Counted from the first letter of the stretch, positions 51,160 to 61,723 are shown. The stretch is 64,000 nt of DNA from an uncultured Dehalococcoidia bacterium (GCA_951812625.1 CATOSP010000002.1:2056788-2120787), one strand, 5' to 3'. The notes: generated by a model from the letters alone, not told the origin. Translations and numbers: made by a program.

Positions 51160-51265
51160 GATAGCGGGCGCATGGGGTTATCATCTTTCTGCCCTCCCAG
51201 GGATGGAAGGTTGCTTACCTAGTCCCCGTATCGGCAAACAAAATCTCAAAATACGAGAGCAAAAG

Positions 51266-52060
<795 letters not shown>

Positions 52061-52088
52061 CCGGAACCACCTGGCGAGGAGGCAACCA

Positions 52089-52913
52089 TTGGACTTCCAG
52101 TGCCTTACCTACCGGGTTGAAGGTGGCATCTGCTATCTGACACTCAACCGTCCCGAAAAACTCAATGCCCTTAGCCCTCTCCTTATGGCTGAACTGCGGG
52201 AAGCGTTGGAGGTCATCGAGGTAGACACCGACATCCGCGTGGTCATCCTCACCGGCGCTGGCCGGGCCTTCTCTGCCGGGTTCGACCTTGACCCCGATTC
52301 CGAGGAGCCCGACGAACCTCACGCCACACCGCCCGACGAGCGGCGCCAACGTCTCAAGGGCCACATCGACACCTTTATGATGGTCTGGAACCTGAGCAAA
52401 CCGGTCATAGCCGCAGTCAATGGCTACGCTCTGGCAGGGGCTTGCGAGCTGATGCAGGTGTGCGACATCAAGATAGCGTCGGATCGGGCCGTGCTGGGAG
52501 AGCCGGAAATCCGCGCTGGTCTGGGACCTCCGTTCCTGATTACGCCCTTCAGCGTGGGGCTGGCCAGGGCCAAGGAACTGCTCCTGACCGGAGACACCAT
52601 CGACGCCCACGAAGCCGCTCGCCTGGGAATGGTCAGCCGGGTCGTGCCCCACGACGACCTGATGCAGGAGTGCGAGAAGGTCGCTAGGAAGATTACCCTC
52701 ATCTCCAGGGTCGGCGTGAAGATGACCAAGATTTCCGTGAACCGGGCGCTGGAGGCAATGGGTTTCCTGACCGCCATCCAGCACAACCTGGAACTGATGA
52801 CTCAGTTCGACATCAGCACCGATCCGGAGCAGCAGGAATTCAGCGCCATCCGCCGCGAGCACGGCCTGCGCGCTGCCCTGGACTGGCGCGACGCCCGCTT
52901 CAGAGACCTCTAG
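52089..52913 (+). CDS. Enoyl-CoA hydratase/isomerase family protein
   Basis: 274 aa. TTG 52089 has GAGGAGG seven bases upstream. Crotonase-fold motifs: CYLTLNRPEKLNALSPLL, the first oxyanion-hole stretch AGRAFSAGFDLD, and the second YALAGACELMQVCDIKIAS with GEPEIRAGLGPP. The first catalytic Glu is in GACE and the second in GEPE. It probably hydrates or isomerises an acyl-CoA double bond. Its TAG stop overlaps the stop of the convergent dehydrogenase gene in a CTAG tetranucleotide (52910-52913). Confidence 0.85.
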   Translation: MDFQCLTYRVEGGICYLTLNRPEKLNALSPLLMAELREALEVIEVDTDIRVVILTGAGRAFSAGFDLDPDSEEPDEPHATPPDERRQRLKGHIDTFMMVWNLSKPVIAAVNGYALAGACELMQVCDIKIASDRAVLGEPEIRAGLGPPFLITPFSVGLARAKELLLTGDTIDAHEAARLGMVSRVVPHDDLMQECEKVARKITLISRVGVKMTKISVNRALEAMGFLTAIQHNLELMTQFDISTDPEQQEFSAIRREHGLRAALDWRDARFRDL

Positions 52914-53806
52914 CCTCCGCGCTTTACCTCGACCTTGGCAAGGTCTTCGATGAAGTGCAGAATGGCCGCATGGTCAGAGTCCGCCTCTCCTTCATTGACC
53001 AGCGCCCCCAGTATCTGCTGCATCAGCGCCGTCGCCGGCAGGGGAACGTTCAACTCCTGGGCTGTCTGCAACACGTTGCGCAGGTCTTTCTGGTGTAGCC
53101 GGATGCGGAACCCGGGCCGGAAGTTGCGGTCCAGCATCATCGGCCCCTTGGCCTCCATCACCGCACTGCCCGCCAGGCCGCCCCGGATGGCGTTGAATAC
53201 CTTCTCTGGGTCCACCCCTGCCCTCTGGGCCAGCACCATGGCCTCACTCAGCGCCTCAATGTTTGCCGCCACGATAATCTGATTGGCCAGCTTGGTGATC
53301 CCGCCTGCCCCGATGTCTCCGGTAAGCACCACGTTGCTTCCCATTGTCTTGAGCAAGTCGAAGTTCTGGTCGAATACTTCTTGCTTACCCCCGACCATAA
53401 TTGCCAGGGTCGCGTTGATCGCGCCCGGCTCCCCTCCGCTCACGGGTGCATCCAGCATCTCCACCCCTTTGTTGGCGCACTCCGCCGCAATCCTCTGGGA
53501 CACCAGCGGTGCAATCGAGCTCATATCGATGACCACAGATCCCGCCTTCGCCCCCTCCAGCACTCCATTGGGGCCAAGAATCGCAGCCTCAGAATCGGCG
53601 GAGTCCGGCACCATAGTGATGATCGTATCACTCTTGGAGGCGACGTCTTTATTGGAAGACCCACGGGCTGCTCCCTCGGTCACCAGTTCCTCCACCGGCT
53701 CGCCCACAATGTCATAAACGGTCAGCGAGTAACCTGCCTTCAGCAGGTTCTTCGCCATGGGTTTTCCCATAATCCCCAGGCCAATGAATCCAATCTGTTC
53801 GGGCAT
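52910..53806 (-). CDS. 3-hydroxyisobutyrate dehydrogenase / tartronate-semialdehyde reductase family
   Basis: 298 aa from ATG 53806 (AAGGAGAGGG upstream). The NAD(P)-binding GFIGLGIMGKPMAKNLLKAG is at residues 5-24, the substrate-binding DAPVSGGEPGA near 120, and the catalytic Lys in GGITKLANQIIVAANIEALSEA near 170. The family reduces semialdehydes or oxidises beta-hydroxyacids (GarR, MmsB). The actual substrate is not clear. It is a single gene on the minus strand. Confidence 0.87.
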   Translation of the reverse strand: MPEQIGFIGLGIMGKPMAKNLLKAGYSLTVYDIVGEPVEELVTEGAARGSSNKDVASKSDTIITMVPDSADSEAAILGPNGVLEGAKAGSVVIDMSSIAPLVSQRIAAECANKGVEMLDAPVSGGEPGAINATLAIMVGGKQEVFDQNFDLLKTMGSNVVLTGDIGAGGITKLANQIIVAANIEALSEAMVLAQRAGVDPEKVFNAIRGGLAGSAVMEAKGPMMLDRNFRPGFRIRLHQKDLRNVLQTAQELNVPLPATALMQQILGALVNEGEADSDHAAILHFIEDLAKVEVKRGG

Positions 53807-54123
53807 TTTCCCTCTCCTTAGAACTTTCCCCCGGCTTGATCGGGGGAATGGCCAAACCTGGCCCGTGCTATCCAGTATCACTCTATCATAACTAGGATCC
53901 TGCCTCGAAACCAGACTGGCTGGCTTCTCCCTTCTCGGCGCATGGCCTGAGGCGAGCTTACTTGTGCCAACGCGGGGATGCCATGTAAAGGCGGCCTCCA
54001 AGGAGGCCGATTAAGACTGGATATACCCATTGTGCCGGCTATATCATCTGGCTATTATGTCAATTGACCCACGTACCTGACCTATGCAACGGCCACACAT
54101 AACGGTCTCGGGGGGCAAGAGGC
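53807..54123. other. Divergent intergenic region with a hairpin and a weak promoter
   Basis: No gene. It holds a hairpin in the dehydrogenase 5' leader (53826-53848: TTCCCCCG and CGGGGGAA, 7-base loop) and, on the plus strand, a promoter candidate TTGTGC (54030-54035), 17 bp, TATTAT (54053-54058) for the epimerase gene. Confidence 0.5.
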
Positions 54124-55074
54124 GTGTCACAGGGAAAGGGCAGGACTGCTCTGGTTACCGGCGGGGCTGGTTTTATTGGATCTCATCTGGTCAACCGACT
54201 GCTGTCGCTCGGCTATCGAGTGGTCGTCGTAGACAACCTCAGTTCCGGCAAGCTTCGCAACATCAACCATGCGGCAATCTTCCATCATGGGGACATCACC
54301 GACCGCGCCGTCGTGGAGTTCATCCATAGGGAGCAACCGGACCTGGTGTTTCACCTGGCGGCTCAGACCAGCGTCACACATTCCACCCGCGACTCCATAC
54401 AGGACGCCAACGTCAACGTGATTGGCACCCTGAGGCTGCTCGAGGCCGCTCGCCTCTACGGCATCGACAAGCTCATCTACTCCTCAACCGGCGGGGCGCT
54501 CTACGGCGACCCCCAGTACAATCCCTGCAGTGAAGACCACCCTGTCGCCCCCCTCTCACCCTACGGCGTGTCCAAGTACGCTGCCGAAATGTACCTTGAG
54601 CTGTATCACCGGCTGTACCAGGTGGACTACACCGTCCTCCGTTGTGCCAACGTATACGGACCGCGTCAGGACCCCGACGGTGAGGCCGGGGTCGTGGCCA
54701 TCTTCACCCAGGCCATGCTGGAAGGAAGGCCACCCACCATCTTCGGCGACGGCAAGCAGTCCCGTGACTTCGTGTACGTCGACGATGTGATCGATGCCAA
54801 CCTCTGCGCCATAGAACGGGGTAGCGGGCGCTCCTACAACATTGGCACTGGCCAGATGACCACCATCAACCGGATATTCGAGTCCCTCAGGGAGATCATC
54901 GGCTACCGCTGGGATGCCGAGCGGGGCCCCATGCGTCTCGGCGAAGTCTACGAAATCAGTCTCGACGCCGCCAAAGCCGCCCAGGAATTGGGATGGACAC
55001 CTGCTACCAGTCTGGACGATGGGTTACGACAGACAGTAGAATACTTCCGGGACACGGTCCGGGCAGGAAGATAG
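54124..55074 (+). CDS. NAD-dependent sugar epimerase/dehydratase (UDP-glucose 4-epimerase-like)
   Basis: 316 aa from GTG 54124. Extended SDR fold: TALVTGGAGFIGSHLVNRLL with the NAD site, LVFHLAAQTSVTHS, SSTGGALYGD with the catalytic Ser/Thr, and the YxxxK pair in SPYGVSKYAAEMYL. FGDGKQSRDFVYVDDV is a strong signature of the GalE/UDP-sugar branch. It makes or interconverts nucleotide sugars for surface polysaccharides. The reading frame is complete. Thioredoxin reductase begins 61 bases after its stop. Confidence 0.87.
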   Translation: MSQGKGRTALVTGGAGFIGSHLVNRLLSLGYRVVVVDNLSSGKLRNINHAAIFHHGDITDRAVVEFIHREQPDLVFHLAAQTSVTHSTRDSIQDANVNVIGTLRLLEAARLYGIDKLIYSSTGGALYGDPQYNPCSEDHPVAPLSPYGVSKYAAEMYLELYHRLYQVDYTVLRCANVYGPRQDPDGEAGVVAIFTQAMLEGRPPTIFGDGKQSRDFVYVDDVIDANLCAIERGSGRSYNIGTGQMTTINRIFESLREIIGYRWDAERGPMRLGEVYEISLDAAKAAQELGWTPATSLDDGLRQTVEYFRDTVRAGR

Positions 55075-55135
55075 ATAACCCCGTACCACTTCGACGGAAC
55101 GTGGACGGGGAACTGATAGGGGGATTCCCACAAAT

Positions 55136-56056
55136 ATGGACGCCGAATTCGACACGATCATCCTCGGCGCAGGGGCTGCCGGCCTGTCCGCCGGCCTGTA
55201 TACCACCAGGGCCATGCTCAAGACCCTCATCCTGGAGAGCTTGGGGCCTGGTGGCCAGTTGCTGATTACTGACGAAATCGAAAACTACCCCGGCTTCCCC
55301 ACGGGAGTCAAGGGTCCTGAGCTTGCCGTCGACATGGAGGCCCAGACCACCCGGTTCGGCGCACAGATTGAGTACGCTGAGGTTGAGGGTCTCGACGCCA
55401 TCGACCAGCCGGTCAAGGTGGTTCGTGCTGATGACCGGGAGTTCACCACCCGCTCTATCATCATCGCCACTGGCGGCGCTCACAACAAGCTGGGCGCACC
55501 CGGTGAGGACGAATTCGCCGGACGGGGCATTTCCTACTGCGCTGTTTGCGACGGCAACTTCTTCCGCGGACAGGACGTGGTGGTCGTCGGCGGTGGCGAC
55601 TCAGCCATTGACGAAGGCCTATACCTAAGCGGCATCGTAAACTCGGTCACCGTGGTCCACCGGCGCGACGAGTTGCGCGCCACACGGGTCCTTCAGGAAC
55701 GCGCCTTCGCCAGGGAAAACGTAAATTTCCTCTGGAGCCACGTCGTCGAGGAATTTGTTGGCAACGAGGCCCTGGAGGCCGCCCGTGTCAAGGACCTGAA
55801 GAGTGAGGAGGTCTACGACTATCCCGCCGCTGCGGCATTCATCTACGTCGGCTTCCATCCCCAGACTGACTACCTGAAGGGCCTGGTGGACATGGATCCT
55901 CTTGGCCACGTCTACACCGACATCCACATGCGCACCAAGGTGCCGGGCCTATACGCCTGTGGGGATGCACGCGCCGATTCCACCCGCCAGTTGGGCGCAG
56001 CCGTCGGCGACGGCATAACCGCCGCCCTTGCCGCCTACCACGACCTCAACGGCTAG
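55136..56056 (+). CDS. trxB: Thioredoxin-disulfide reductase
   Basis: 306 aa, full length for TrxB. FAD motif GAGAAGLSAGLYTTRA, redox pair Cys135-Ala-Val-Cys138 in SYCAVCDGNFF, NADPH motif VVVGGGDSAIDEGLYLS, and C-terminal GLYACGDARADSTRQLGAAVGDG. It passes electrons from NADPH to thioredoxin; it could also feed the GrdA or glutaredoxin selenoproteins found elsewhere in the window, but these are more than 30 kb away. Confidence 0.93.
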   Translation: MDAEFDTIILGAGAAGLSAGLYTTRAMLKTLILESLGPGGQLLITDEIENYPGFPTGVKGPELAVDMEAQTTRFGAQIEYAEVEGLDAIDQPVKVVRADDREFTTRSIIIATGGAHNKLGAPGEDEFAGRGISYCAVCDGNFFRGQDVVVVGGGDSAIDEGLYLSGIVNSVTVVHRRDELRATRVLQERAFARENVNFLWSHVVEEFVGNEALEAARVKDLKSEEVYDYPAAAAFIYVGFHPQTDYLKGLVDMDPLGHVYTDIHMRTKVPGLYACGDARADSTRQLGAAVGDGITAALAAYHDLNG

Positions 56057-56063
56057 GCGCGTC

Positions 56064-56804
56064 CTACACCCCGATAAACTCCCGTCCCAGCAAGGACAGG
56101 CTCCCGGCTATGACTAGCGCCACCACCGCGTAGCGGAACACGCGCTGGTCTATTCGTCTCACCAGAAGGCTTGCCACCCCCAGCCCCACCGCCAGCGCCG
56201 GGACCAGCATCCCGATGTTGATCAGCGTCTCCACGTCCACCAGTCCCGACCACGCATAGAACACGAACCCCATCAGGTAGCACACCAGGAAGTAGAACGC
56301 CAGCGTCGTCCGCACCGTCTGGGCTGGCCATTCCTGGGCCACCGCGTAAATCGCCACCAGCGGCCCCCCGATGCTGATCGTCGTAATCGACAGCGACGTC
56401 AGGAATCCTATCACCGACCCGGAGAACCTCCGCCGCACCATCGGCAACTGGATGTCGAACAGGCTTAAGACTCCAATGGCAAGTATCACCAACCCGATAA
56501 CGATCCGCAGCGCATCCGGCGCAACGTTGGCCAGGAAGAAAGCGCCGATTGGCACCGCCGCAAGACCTGCCAACGACATCGGCCCCGCCAGCCCCATGCG
56601 CAAGTGCTGGCGGGTGCGCACCACCACTACGCCCACCAGTACCGCAATCAGCCCGTTAACGATAACCACGCCCTGTTGCGGTTCCACGAACAGCAGCATC
56701 ACCGGCGCGACCACCAGCCCGCAACCGAACCCCAGCGTCCCCATGACCGTGGCGCCAACGAACACGATCCCCAGCACCACTGCAAGTTCCACCCCAGAAA
56801 GCAA
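56064..56804 (-). CDS. TSUP (TauE/SafE) family permease
   Basis: 246 aa with about eight hydrophobic helices. The family opening LGIVFVGATVMGTLGFGCGLVVAPVML and the second-half repeat VIGFLTSLSITTISIGGPLVAIYA are clear. TTG 56804 is preceded by AGGAG at a good distance. TauE/SafE permeases export sulfite, sulfoacetate or other organic anions. It is convergent with trxB (7 bases apart); the gene to the right on the same strand is the AcoX-like kinase, 102 bases away. Confidence 0.85.
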   Translation of the reverse strand: MLSGVELAVVLGIVFVGATVMGTLGFGCGLVVAPVMLLFVEPQQGVVIVNGLIAVLVGVVVVRTRQHLRMGLAGPMSLAGLAAVPIGAFFLANVAPDALRIVIGLVILAIGVLSLFDIQLPMVRRRFSGSVIGFLTSLSITTISIGGPLVAIYAVAQEWPAQTVRTTLAFYFLVCYLMGFVFYAWSGLVDVETLINIGMLVPALAVGLGVASLLVRRIDQRVFRYAVVALVIAGSLSLLGREFIGV

Positions 56805-56906
56805 ACATCTCTCCTGGAAGGTCTGTAAGGTTGGATTGCTGTATGGGGTTGTCAGGTGAGGCTGAAGGGCAGAAAGCGGACACCCACACTCGTGTTCCGC
56901 CCCGGT

Positions 56907-57920
56907 TTAACAATCAGGAGCGAAGCTGAAAATCCCCCGCCGCGCAGCCAGTTCCAGGGCTGCGTCCACCTCCACCACTGGCGGGCCGTCACGCTGGACT
57001 TCGACGGCAATAGACTGCCCTGCATTCACGCTGAACGAGCGCTCGCCGTCCAACGCCACCGTGCAGTTGCGAGATTCCACGGATACCCGCTCTCCTGTCC
57101 CAACCACACGCCAGTGCGCGATGGGGACTCGGGAAACCGTCCCCGGAGCGATGGGAGCAAGCACCGAGGTGGCGTTCCCGCCCGGTGTCTCACCATCTCG
57201 GCCGATGCAGTAATACAACCCGCCGTCCTCGGCCATCGACAGCGGCATTAGCCGCGCCCCGACCGACGACAGGCCAATCGAACCAGGTTCGGCGCGGGTC
57301 AGGAACACCTCGAAAATCGTGTTCATGTCCCAGATGGCCCTCGTCGCCACGAACCGCTCCCGAGACAGTGCTACGTCCACCAGTGCCATGTCCCGGTACT
57401 CTCCGTCCACGTACACCCGGACCGTCTTGCTTCTCCGCGACACATCCTCCACCGGCAGATCGCCTCGTGCCACCAGCCCAGCCGCCAGACCGGCCAGCGT
57501 TCCCTCGATCATCGCGGGAAAGACATTGTTCGTGCCCGTCGATATAGCAACCATCGGTATCGACGTGCTGCCCGTGGCCACAGCCCGGTTTGTCCCGTCG
57601 CCTCCCAGGGTTATCACGCACCCGACCCCCGCCTGTTCCATCAACGAGGCGGCGCGAACCGTGTCCCCTTCCGAATAAAATGCCGGCATCTCTAGCAGGT
57701 CCAGGTTCAGCGAAAGGGATCGGTCGTCCCTCGCGCGCATCACCAACTGGGAACTGTCGGGCATGGCCACCACCTGGTCAATGCCCACTGCCTCCAGCCC
57801 CAGCAGCGCCCGTTTGACGATATTCACCTTCTCCCAGTCGGGCACCACCCGGCCTTGGGCTACCAGGCGGCGTATATCCTTGCTTGCCGCTGGGTTGGCG
57901 ATGATTCCAACCAGGGCCAA
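56907..57920 (-). CDS. ATP-NAD/AcoX kinase-like protein
   Basis: 337 aa from TTG 57920, which has GGGAGGA upstream; the longer frame to 58010 lacks one. The opening LALVGIIANPAASKDIRRLV and the GGDGTNRAVATG motif match the NAD-kinase/AcoX family (a diacylglycerol-kinase-like fold). AcoX proteins occur with acetoin-type 2-oxoacid dehydrogenases and their reaction is unsettled. It may phosphorylate a diol or NAD-like substrate. It is transcribed away from the amidase gene, which starts 91 bases beyond. Confidence 0.78.
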   Translation of the reverse strand: MALVGIIANPAASKDIRRLVAQGRVVPDWEKVNIVKRALLGLEAVGIDQVVAMPDSSQLVMRARDDRSLSLNLDLLEMPAFYSEGDTVRAASLMEQAGVGCVITLGGDGTNRAVATGSTSIPMVAISTGTNNVFPAMIEGTLAGLAAGLVARGDLPVEDVSRRSKTVRVYVDGEYRDMALVDVALSRERFVATRAIWDMNTIFEVFLTRAEPGSIGLSSVGARLMPLSMAEDGGLYYCIGRDGETPGGNATSVLAPIAPGTVSRVPIAHWRVVGTGERVSVESRNCTVALDGERSFSVNAGQSIAVEVQRDGPPVVEVDAALELAARRGIFSFAPDC

Positions 57921-58010
57921 TTCTTTCCTCCCGGTCTTGAGCGTAAGGGCCGCCACTATCCCGGCTGATATAATAACCGGGATTCTAGTCAGGCACACGC
58001 CTACCGTCAA

Positions 58011-59438
58011 ATGGAGACTGAAGTGGAAACTGACGTTGCATTTACCTCAGCTACTGAAATGAGGCCACTCATAGACAAGAAGGAAGTATCCATCCCCGAA
58101 CTCGTAGATCTGTTCTACCGTCGTATCAAGGAGCACAACCCTAAACTCAACGCCTACCTGGCCCTCTGCCCCGACCAGGCAATGGCCGAGGCCCGGTCCG
58201 CTCAGGAGGCCACTGACAGGGGAGAGAGCGTCGGCCCGCTCCACGGCATCCCTATCTCCGTCAAAGACCTGGAGATGACCAGTGGCATTCCCACCACCGT
58301 AGGCTCCGCCGTATTCCGGGACCGTACCCCGGACATCAACTCTGTGGTGGTCGAGAGAGTAAAGGCGGCAGGTGCCATCGTCCTCGGCAAGACCAACACC
58401 CCGGAGTTTGGACTCTCCGGCACCACCGAGAACAAGCTCGGAGACGCCTGCCGCAACCCCTGGAACATCGACCGCACCCCCGGCGGTTCCAGCGGCGGCG
58501 CGGCGGCTGCCCTCGCATCGGGCCTATGCACCTTGGCCACCGGCAGCGACGGCGGCGGCTCCATTCGAATTCCGGCCAGCTTCAGCGGTGTCTTCGGGAT
58601 CAAGCCATCCCAGGGCCGGGTCCCCCGCTACGGTGGCTACGGCCTTCCTGCGGCCAACCACTTCTCCCAGTCTGGCCCCATGTCTCGCACTGTGGCCGAC
58701 ACTGCCCTGCTGCTCCAGGTCCTTGCTGGGCCAGACGCCCGCGACGTCACCTCCATGCGCAGCGCGCCTCCGGACTTTTCCGCCGGACTCGGTGCCGGAG
58801 TCTCCAGGCTGCGTATCGCCTGGAGCGCGGACCTCGGCTATGCCGGTGTTGACCCCGAGGTCGTCAGCGTCACCCTGGGCGCGGTTCAGGTCTTCGCGGA
58901 GCTGGGCGCAACCGTGGATGAGCCTGGTCTGACCATCGAGGACCCCTTCCAGGCATTCTGGGACGTATTCTCCACCGCGTCCTATACCTCCTACGGCCAC
59001 CTGATGGAAGAGCGGTGGGACGACTTTACGGAATATGGCCAGAACACCTTCAGGCACGGCGCGACCATCACCGGCCCGGACCTATCCCGCGCCCTGCTGC
59101 GCGTGGACCAACTGCGGCGCCAGATGGAGACCTTCTTCGACGACTACGACCTGCTGGTCACGCCCACAATGGCCGTGCCGGCCTTCCCCATCAACCAGCG
59201 CCCCTCGGTCATTGCCGGCAAGGAAGTGGACCCATTCTGGGGATTCCTTCCCTTCACCTTCCCCATCAACATGACGGGCCAGACCGCCTCCAGCGTCCCC
59301 TGCGGCTTCTCCGCGGACGGAATGCCCATAGGTCTGCACATCATCGGCCCCCACGGCTCCGAGGCCAAAGTCCTCCAAGCATCGGCAGCCTTCGAACAGG
59401 CCCGTCCCTGGGCACACCTCCGCCCCCCAATCTCGTAG
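58011..59438 (+). CDS. Amidase signature-family enzyme (GatA-like)
   Basis: 475 aa. The catalytic triad Lys85 (ISVKDLEM), cis-Ser160 (TPGGSSGGAAAAL) and Ser184 (GSDGGGSIRIPAS) has exactly the spacing of GatA-type amidases (+75, +24). ATG 58011 is the first start; other starts are possible within the first 15 residues. These enzymes hydrolyse an amide bond; the glutamyl-tRNA amidotransferase role is unlikely without gatB/gatC beside it, so a small-molecule amidase is favoured. The deacetylase-like gene begins 44 bases after it. Confidence 0.87.
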   Translation: METEVETDVAFTSATEMRPLIDKKEVSIPELVDLFYRRIKEHNPKLNAYLALCPDQAMAEARSAQEATDRGESVGPLHGIPISVKDLEMTSGIPTTVGSAVFRDRTPDINSVVVERVKAAGAIVLGKTNTPEFGLSGTTENKLGDACRNPWNIDRTPGGSSGGAAAALASGLCTLATGSDGGGSIRIPASFSGVFGIKPSQGRVPRYGGYGLPAANHFSQSGPMSRTVADTALLLQVLAGPDARDVTSMRSAPPDFSAGLGAGVSRLRIAWSADLGYAGVDPEVVSVTLGAVQVFAELGATVDEPGLTIEDPFQAFWDVFSTASYTSYGHLMEERWDDFTEYGQNTFRHGATITGPDLSRALLRVDQLRRQMETFFDDYDLLVTPTMAVPAFPINQRPSVIAGKEVDPFWGFLPFTFPINMTGQTASSVPCGFSADGMPIGLHIIGPHGSEAKVLQASAAFEQARPWAHLRPPIS

Positions 59439-59482
59439 AGAATGCCCATCCCGGGAACAATGGTCTGACAGGAGACGACACG

Positions 59483-60398
59483 ATGACGCAACGTGATGTG
59501 GTGGGCTATGGGAAAAACGTGCCCGTGGTGAGTTGGCCTAATAACGCCAAGATCGTAGTATCCGTCGTGGTCAACTATGAAGAAGGCTCTGAATACTCCA
59601 TACTCGACGGCGACTCCCACCACGAGACCAATGGGGAAGTCCCCTCGCCCGTCCCTGCCGGGCAGCGCGACCTGTTCAACGAGTCCTTCTTCGAGTACGG
59701 CAGCCGCGTCGGTGTCTGGCGTCTCATGGACCTCCTGGCGAAGTACGATGTCCCCTCAACCTTCTTCTCCTGCGCCCTCGCCTTTGAGCGTAACCCCGGA
59801 GTCGCCCGTGAGGTAGTTGCTCAGGGCCACGAGGTATGCGGCCACGGCTACCGTTGGGAAGAATACCACCTCATGGGCCGCGACGCAGAGCGTGAAGCCA
59901 TCGCCCGCACCGTCGCATCCCTCCGAGAGACCACCGGACAGCGCCCTCTCGGCTGGTTCACCCGCTACGGCCCCAGCGTGAATACCAGGGACTTGGTGGT
60001 CGAGGAAGGCGGTTTCGTCTACGACAGCGGTGGCCTGAACGACGATCTGCCCTACTACGTTCCCGTACAGGACAAGCCGTGGCTGGTAGTCCCTTACAGT
60101 ATGGAAACCAACGACGCCCGATTCTGGCGCGGCGGCCTCGTCAGCGTCAACGACTTCTACGAGTACCTGAAAGAGACCTTTGACTGCCTCTACGAAGAGG
60201 GGGAGACCCACCCCAAGATGATGTCTGTGGGCTTGCACTGCCGCATCGCCGGCCGCCCCCGCTCGTTCTAGGGCTGTCGCCCGGTTCCTCGAATACGCTA
60301 GGAGCCACGAACGGGTCTGGTTCGCCCGGCGCATCGACATAGCCCGCTGGTGGCTAGCCCACTACCCCGTAGAGGGTTCCCTTCCACCACCTCCTTAG
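59483..60398 (+). pseudogene. PuuE-like polysaccharide-deacetylase-fold protein, frameshifted near its end
   Basis: From ATG 59483 (GGAGA upstream) the frame reads 262 residues: SWPNNAKIVVSVVVNYEEGSE, FFEYGSRVGVWRLMDLLAKYD, EVCGHGYRWEEYHLM, GWFTRYGPSVNTRDLVVEEG, and GLHCRIAGRPR, then stops at 60271. One base out of frame, the expected tail continues (RAVARFLEYARSHERVWFAR, RIDIARWWLAHYP) to a TAG at 60396. One extra C in the C-run at 60256-60260 explains the shift. It lies after the amidase; both probably act on amide or ureide nitrogen compounds. A homopolymer error is an equally good explanation. Confidence 0.75.
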
Positions 60399-60521
60399 GT
60401 GACTGGGACTATATTGCCTATAGCAGGATGCCAACCAAAATCGCCACACACGATCATAGACGCGTCGCTGCGCAGCGGCCGTCTTTTCCATGCGACCAGC
60501 CCGATTCCCCAATAACTGCGT

Positions 60522-60543
60522 CAATCCCGCGACAGCGGGATTG
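60522..60543. terminator. Hairpin between convergent genes
   Basis: CAATCCCGC (60522-60530) and GCGGGATTG (60535-60543) pair exactly over 9 bp with a 4-base loop. It lies just outside the end of the class V aminotransferase gene and may end both transcripts or be a REP-like element. Confidence 0.55.
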
Positions 60544-60553
60544 CACTTCTGGG

Positions 60554-61723
60554 CTATGGCCTTTCAGCCCGCTGCCGTACAGCCGCCGCCAGCTTCTCCA
60601 CCTCTTCTTCTGTGTTGAAGAAGTGCAGCGACGCCCGCACCCCCGGCGGATACGCAACGCGACGAGCCGCGATGCGGTGTTCCGCCCACAGGTAGGACAC
60701 AACCTCGGCAGGGTCCACGCCATCAATGGAGAACGATACCAGGCCGGATGAGATATCCCGTTCCATCGGCGACAACACCGACACCCCCGGAATATCAGCC
60801 AGGGCTCCCTTGAGCGAACTCGCCAGGTCCAGGTTACGCTGCTCGATTACGTCCACGCCCACGTTCTGAATGAACCTGATGGCCTCCTCAAGCCCGGCTT
60901 GCAACGCCGCGCTGCTGGAACTGACGTTGAACTTGTCCATCGTATCCGTGTTGGGTTCAAACTGGTCCGGCAGGTCATGGGGAAGCACTGCCCCGCCGGA
61001 CACCGCAATCGGTTCCACCTGCGGAATCATCTCCCGCCGGATATACAACGCGCCAACCCCCTCCGAACCCAGAAGCCACTTCTGCCCGGGTATGGAGTAG
61101 AAGTCGCAGTCAATCTGCTTCATGTCGAGTCGTATGTGACCTGCGGTCTGCGCACCGTCCAGCAGCATCATTATCCCCCGGTCCCTGGTAATCCGGCGTA
61201 TCTCTTCCACCGGCTGCCGCAGTCCCGACGAATACTCGATGTGGCTCAGGAACACCAACCGAGTGCGCTCGGTTAACGCATCTTCCAGCTTCGCAAGGAT
61301 GTTCTCGCGCGGCTCGTTGGACTCCAGATGCACCACCTTCAGCGCCGCGCCATTCCGCAACTGCTTGAAGTAGCTCGGCACCAGCACCGAGCTGTGCTCC
61401 AGGTCGCAGGACACGATCTCGTCCCCCGGCTGCCAGGACAGCCCATTCATCACCATGTTAAGACCGTCGGTCGTGTTCTTGGTCAGGCAGACCTCATCCG
61501 GAGAGGCGTTGAGCAGCCCCGCCACCGCCTGCCGCGCCGTCGTACGCACTTCACGCCCGCTCTCGGCCACGTCAGGGCTTGCTGGCCCGCCGATCATCTC
61601 CACGTCCAGCCGCCGCTTGATAGCGTCCACCACCGACACCGGCGAAGGGCCAGACCAGCCAGTGTTCAGGTATACCATCCGCTGGCAAACGGGTATCTGC
61701 TGCCGAATCTCTCTAACGTCCAT
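60554..61723 (-). CDS. Aminotransferase class V family protein (cysteine desulfurase/epimerase-like)
   Basis: 389 aa from ATG 61723 with GGGAG nearby; the TTG at 61744 is less good. PLP-fold type I: MVYLNTGWSGPSP, VCLTKNTTDGLNMVMNGL, IVSCDLEHSSVLVPS, MMLLDGAQTAGHIRLDM with the cofactor Asp, and IPGQKWLLGSEGVGALY with the PLP Lys. Isopenicillin-N-epimerase-like and cysteine-desulfurase-like enzymes share this pattern, and no Cys-loop typical of IscS is apparent. The substrate is unknown. It is convergent with the frameshifted deacetylase gene. Confidence 0.83.
   Translation of the reverse strand: MDVREIRQQIPVCQRMVYLNTGWSGPSPVSVVDAIKRRLDVEMIGGPASPDVAESGREVRTTARQAVAGLLNASPDEVCLTKNTTDGLNMVMNGLSWQPGDEIVSCDLEHSSVLVPSYFKQLRNGAALKVVHLESNEPRENILAKLEDALTERTRLVFLSHIEYSSGLRQPVEEIRRITRDRGIMMLLDGAQTAGHIRLDMKQIDCDFYSIPGQKWLLGSEGVGALYIRREMIPQVEPIAVSGGAVLPHDLPDQFEPNTDTMDKFNVSSSSAALQAGLEEAIRFIQNVGVDVIEQRNLDLASSLKGALADIPGVSVLSPMERDISSGLVSFSIDGVDPAEVVSYLWAEHRIAARRVAYPPGVRASLHFFNTEEEVEKLAAAVRQRAERP

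Noticed and set aside
54060..54085. TTGACA on the minus strand as promoter of the dehydrogenase gene
   Set aside because: It is part of a small palindrome and has no -10 at the right distance.
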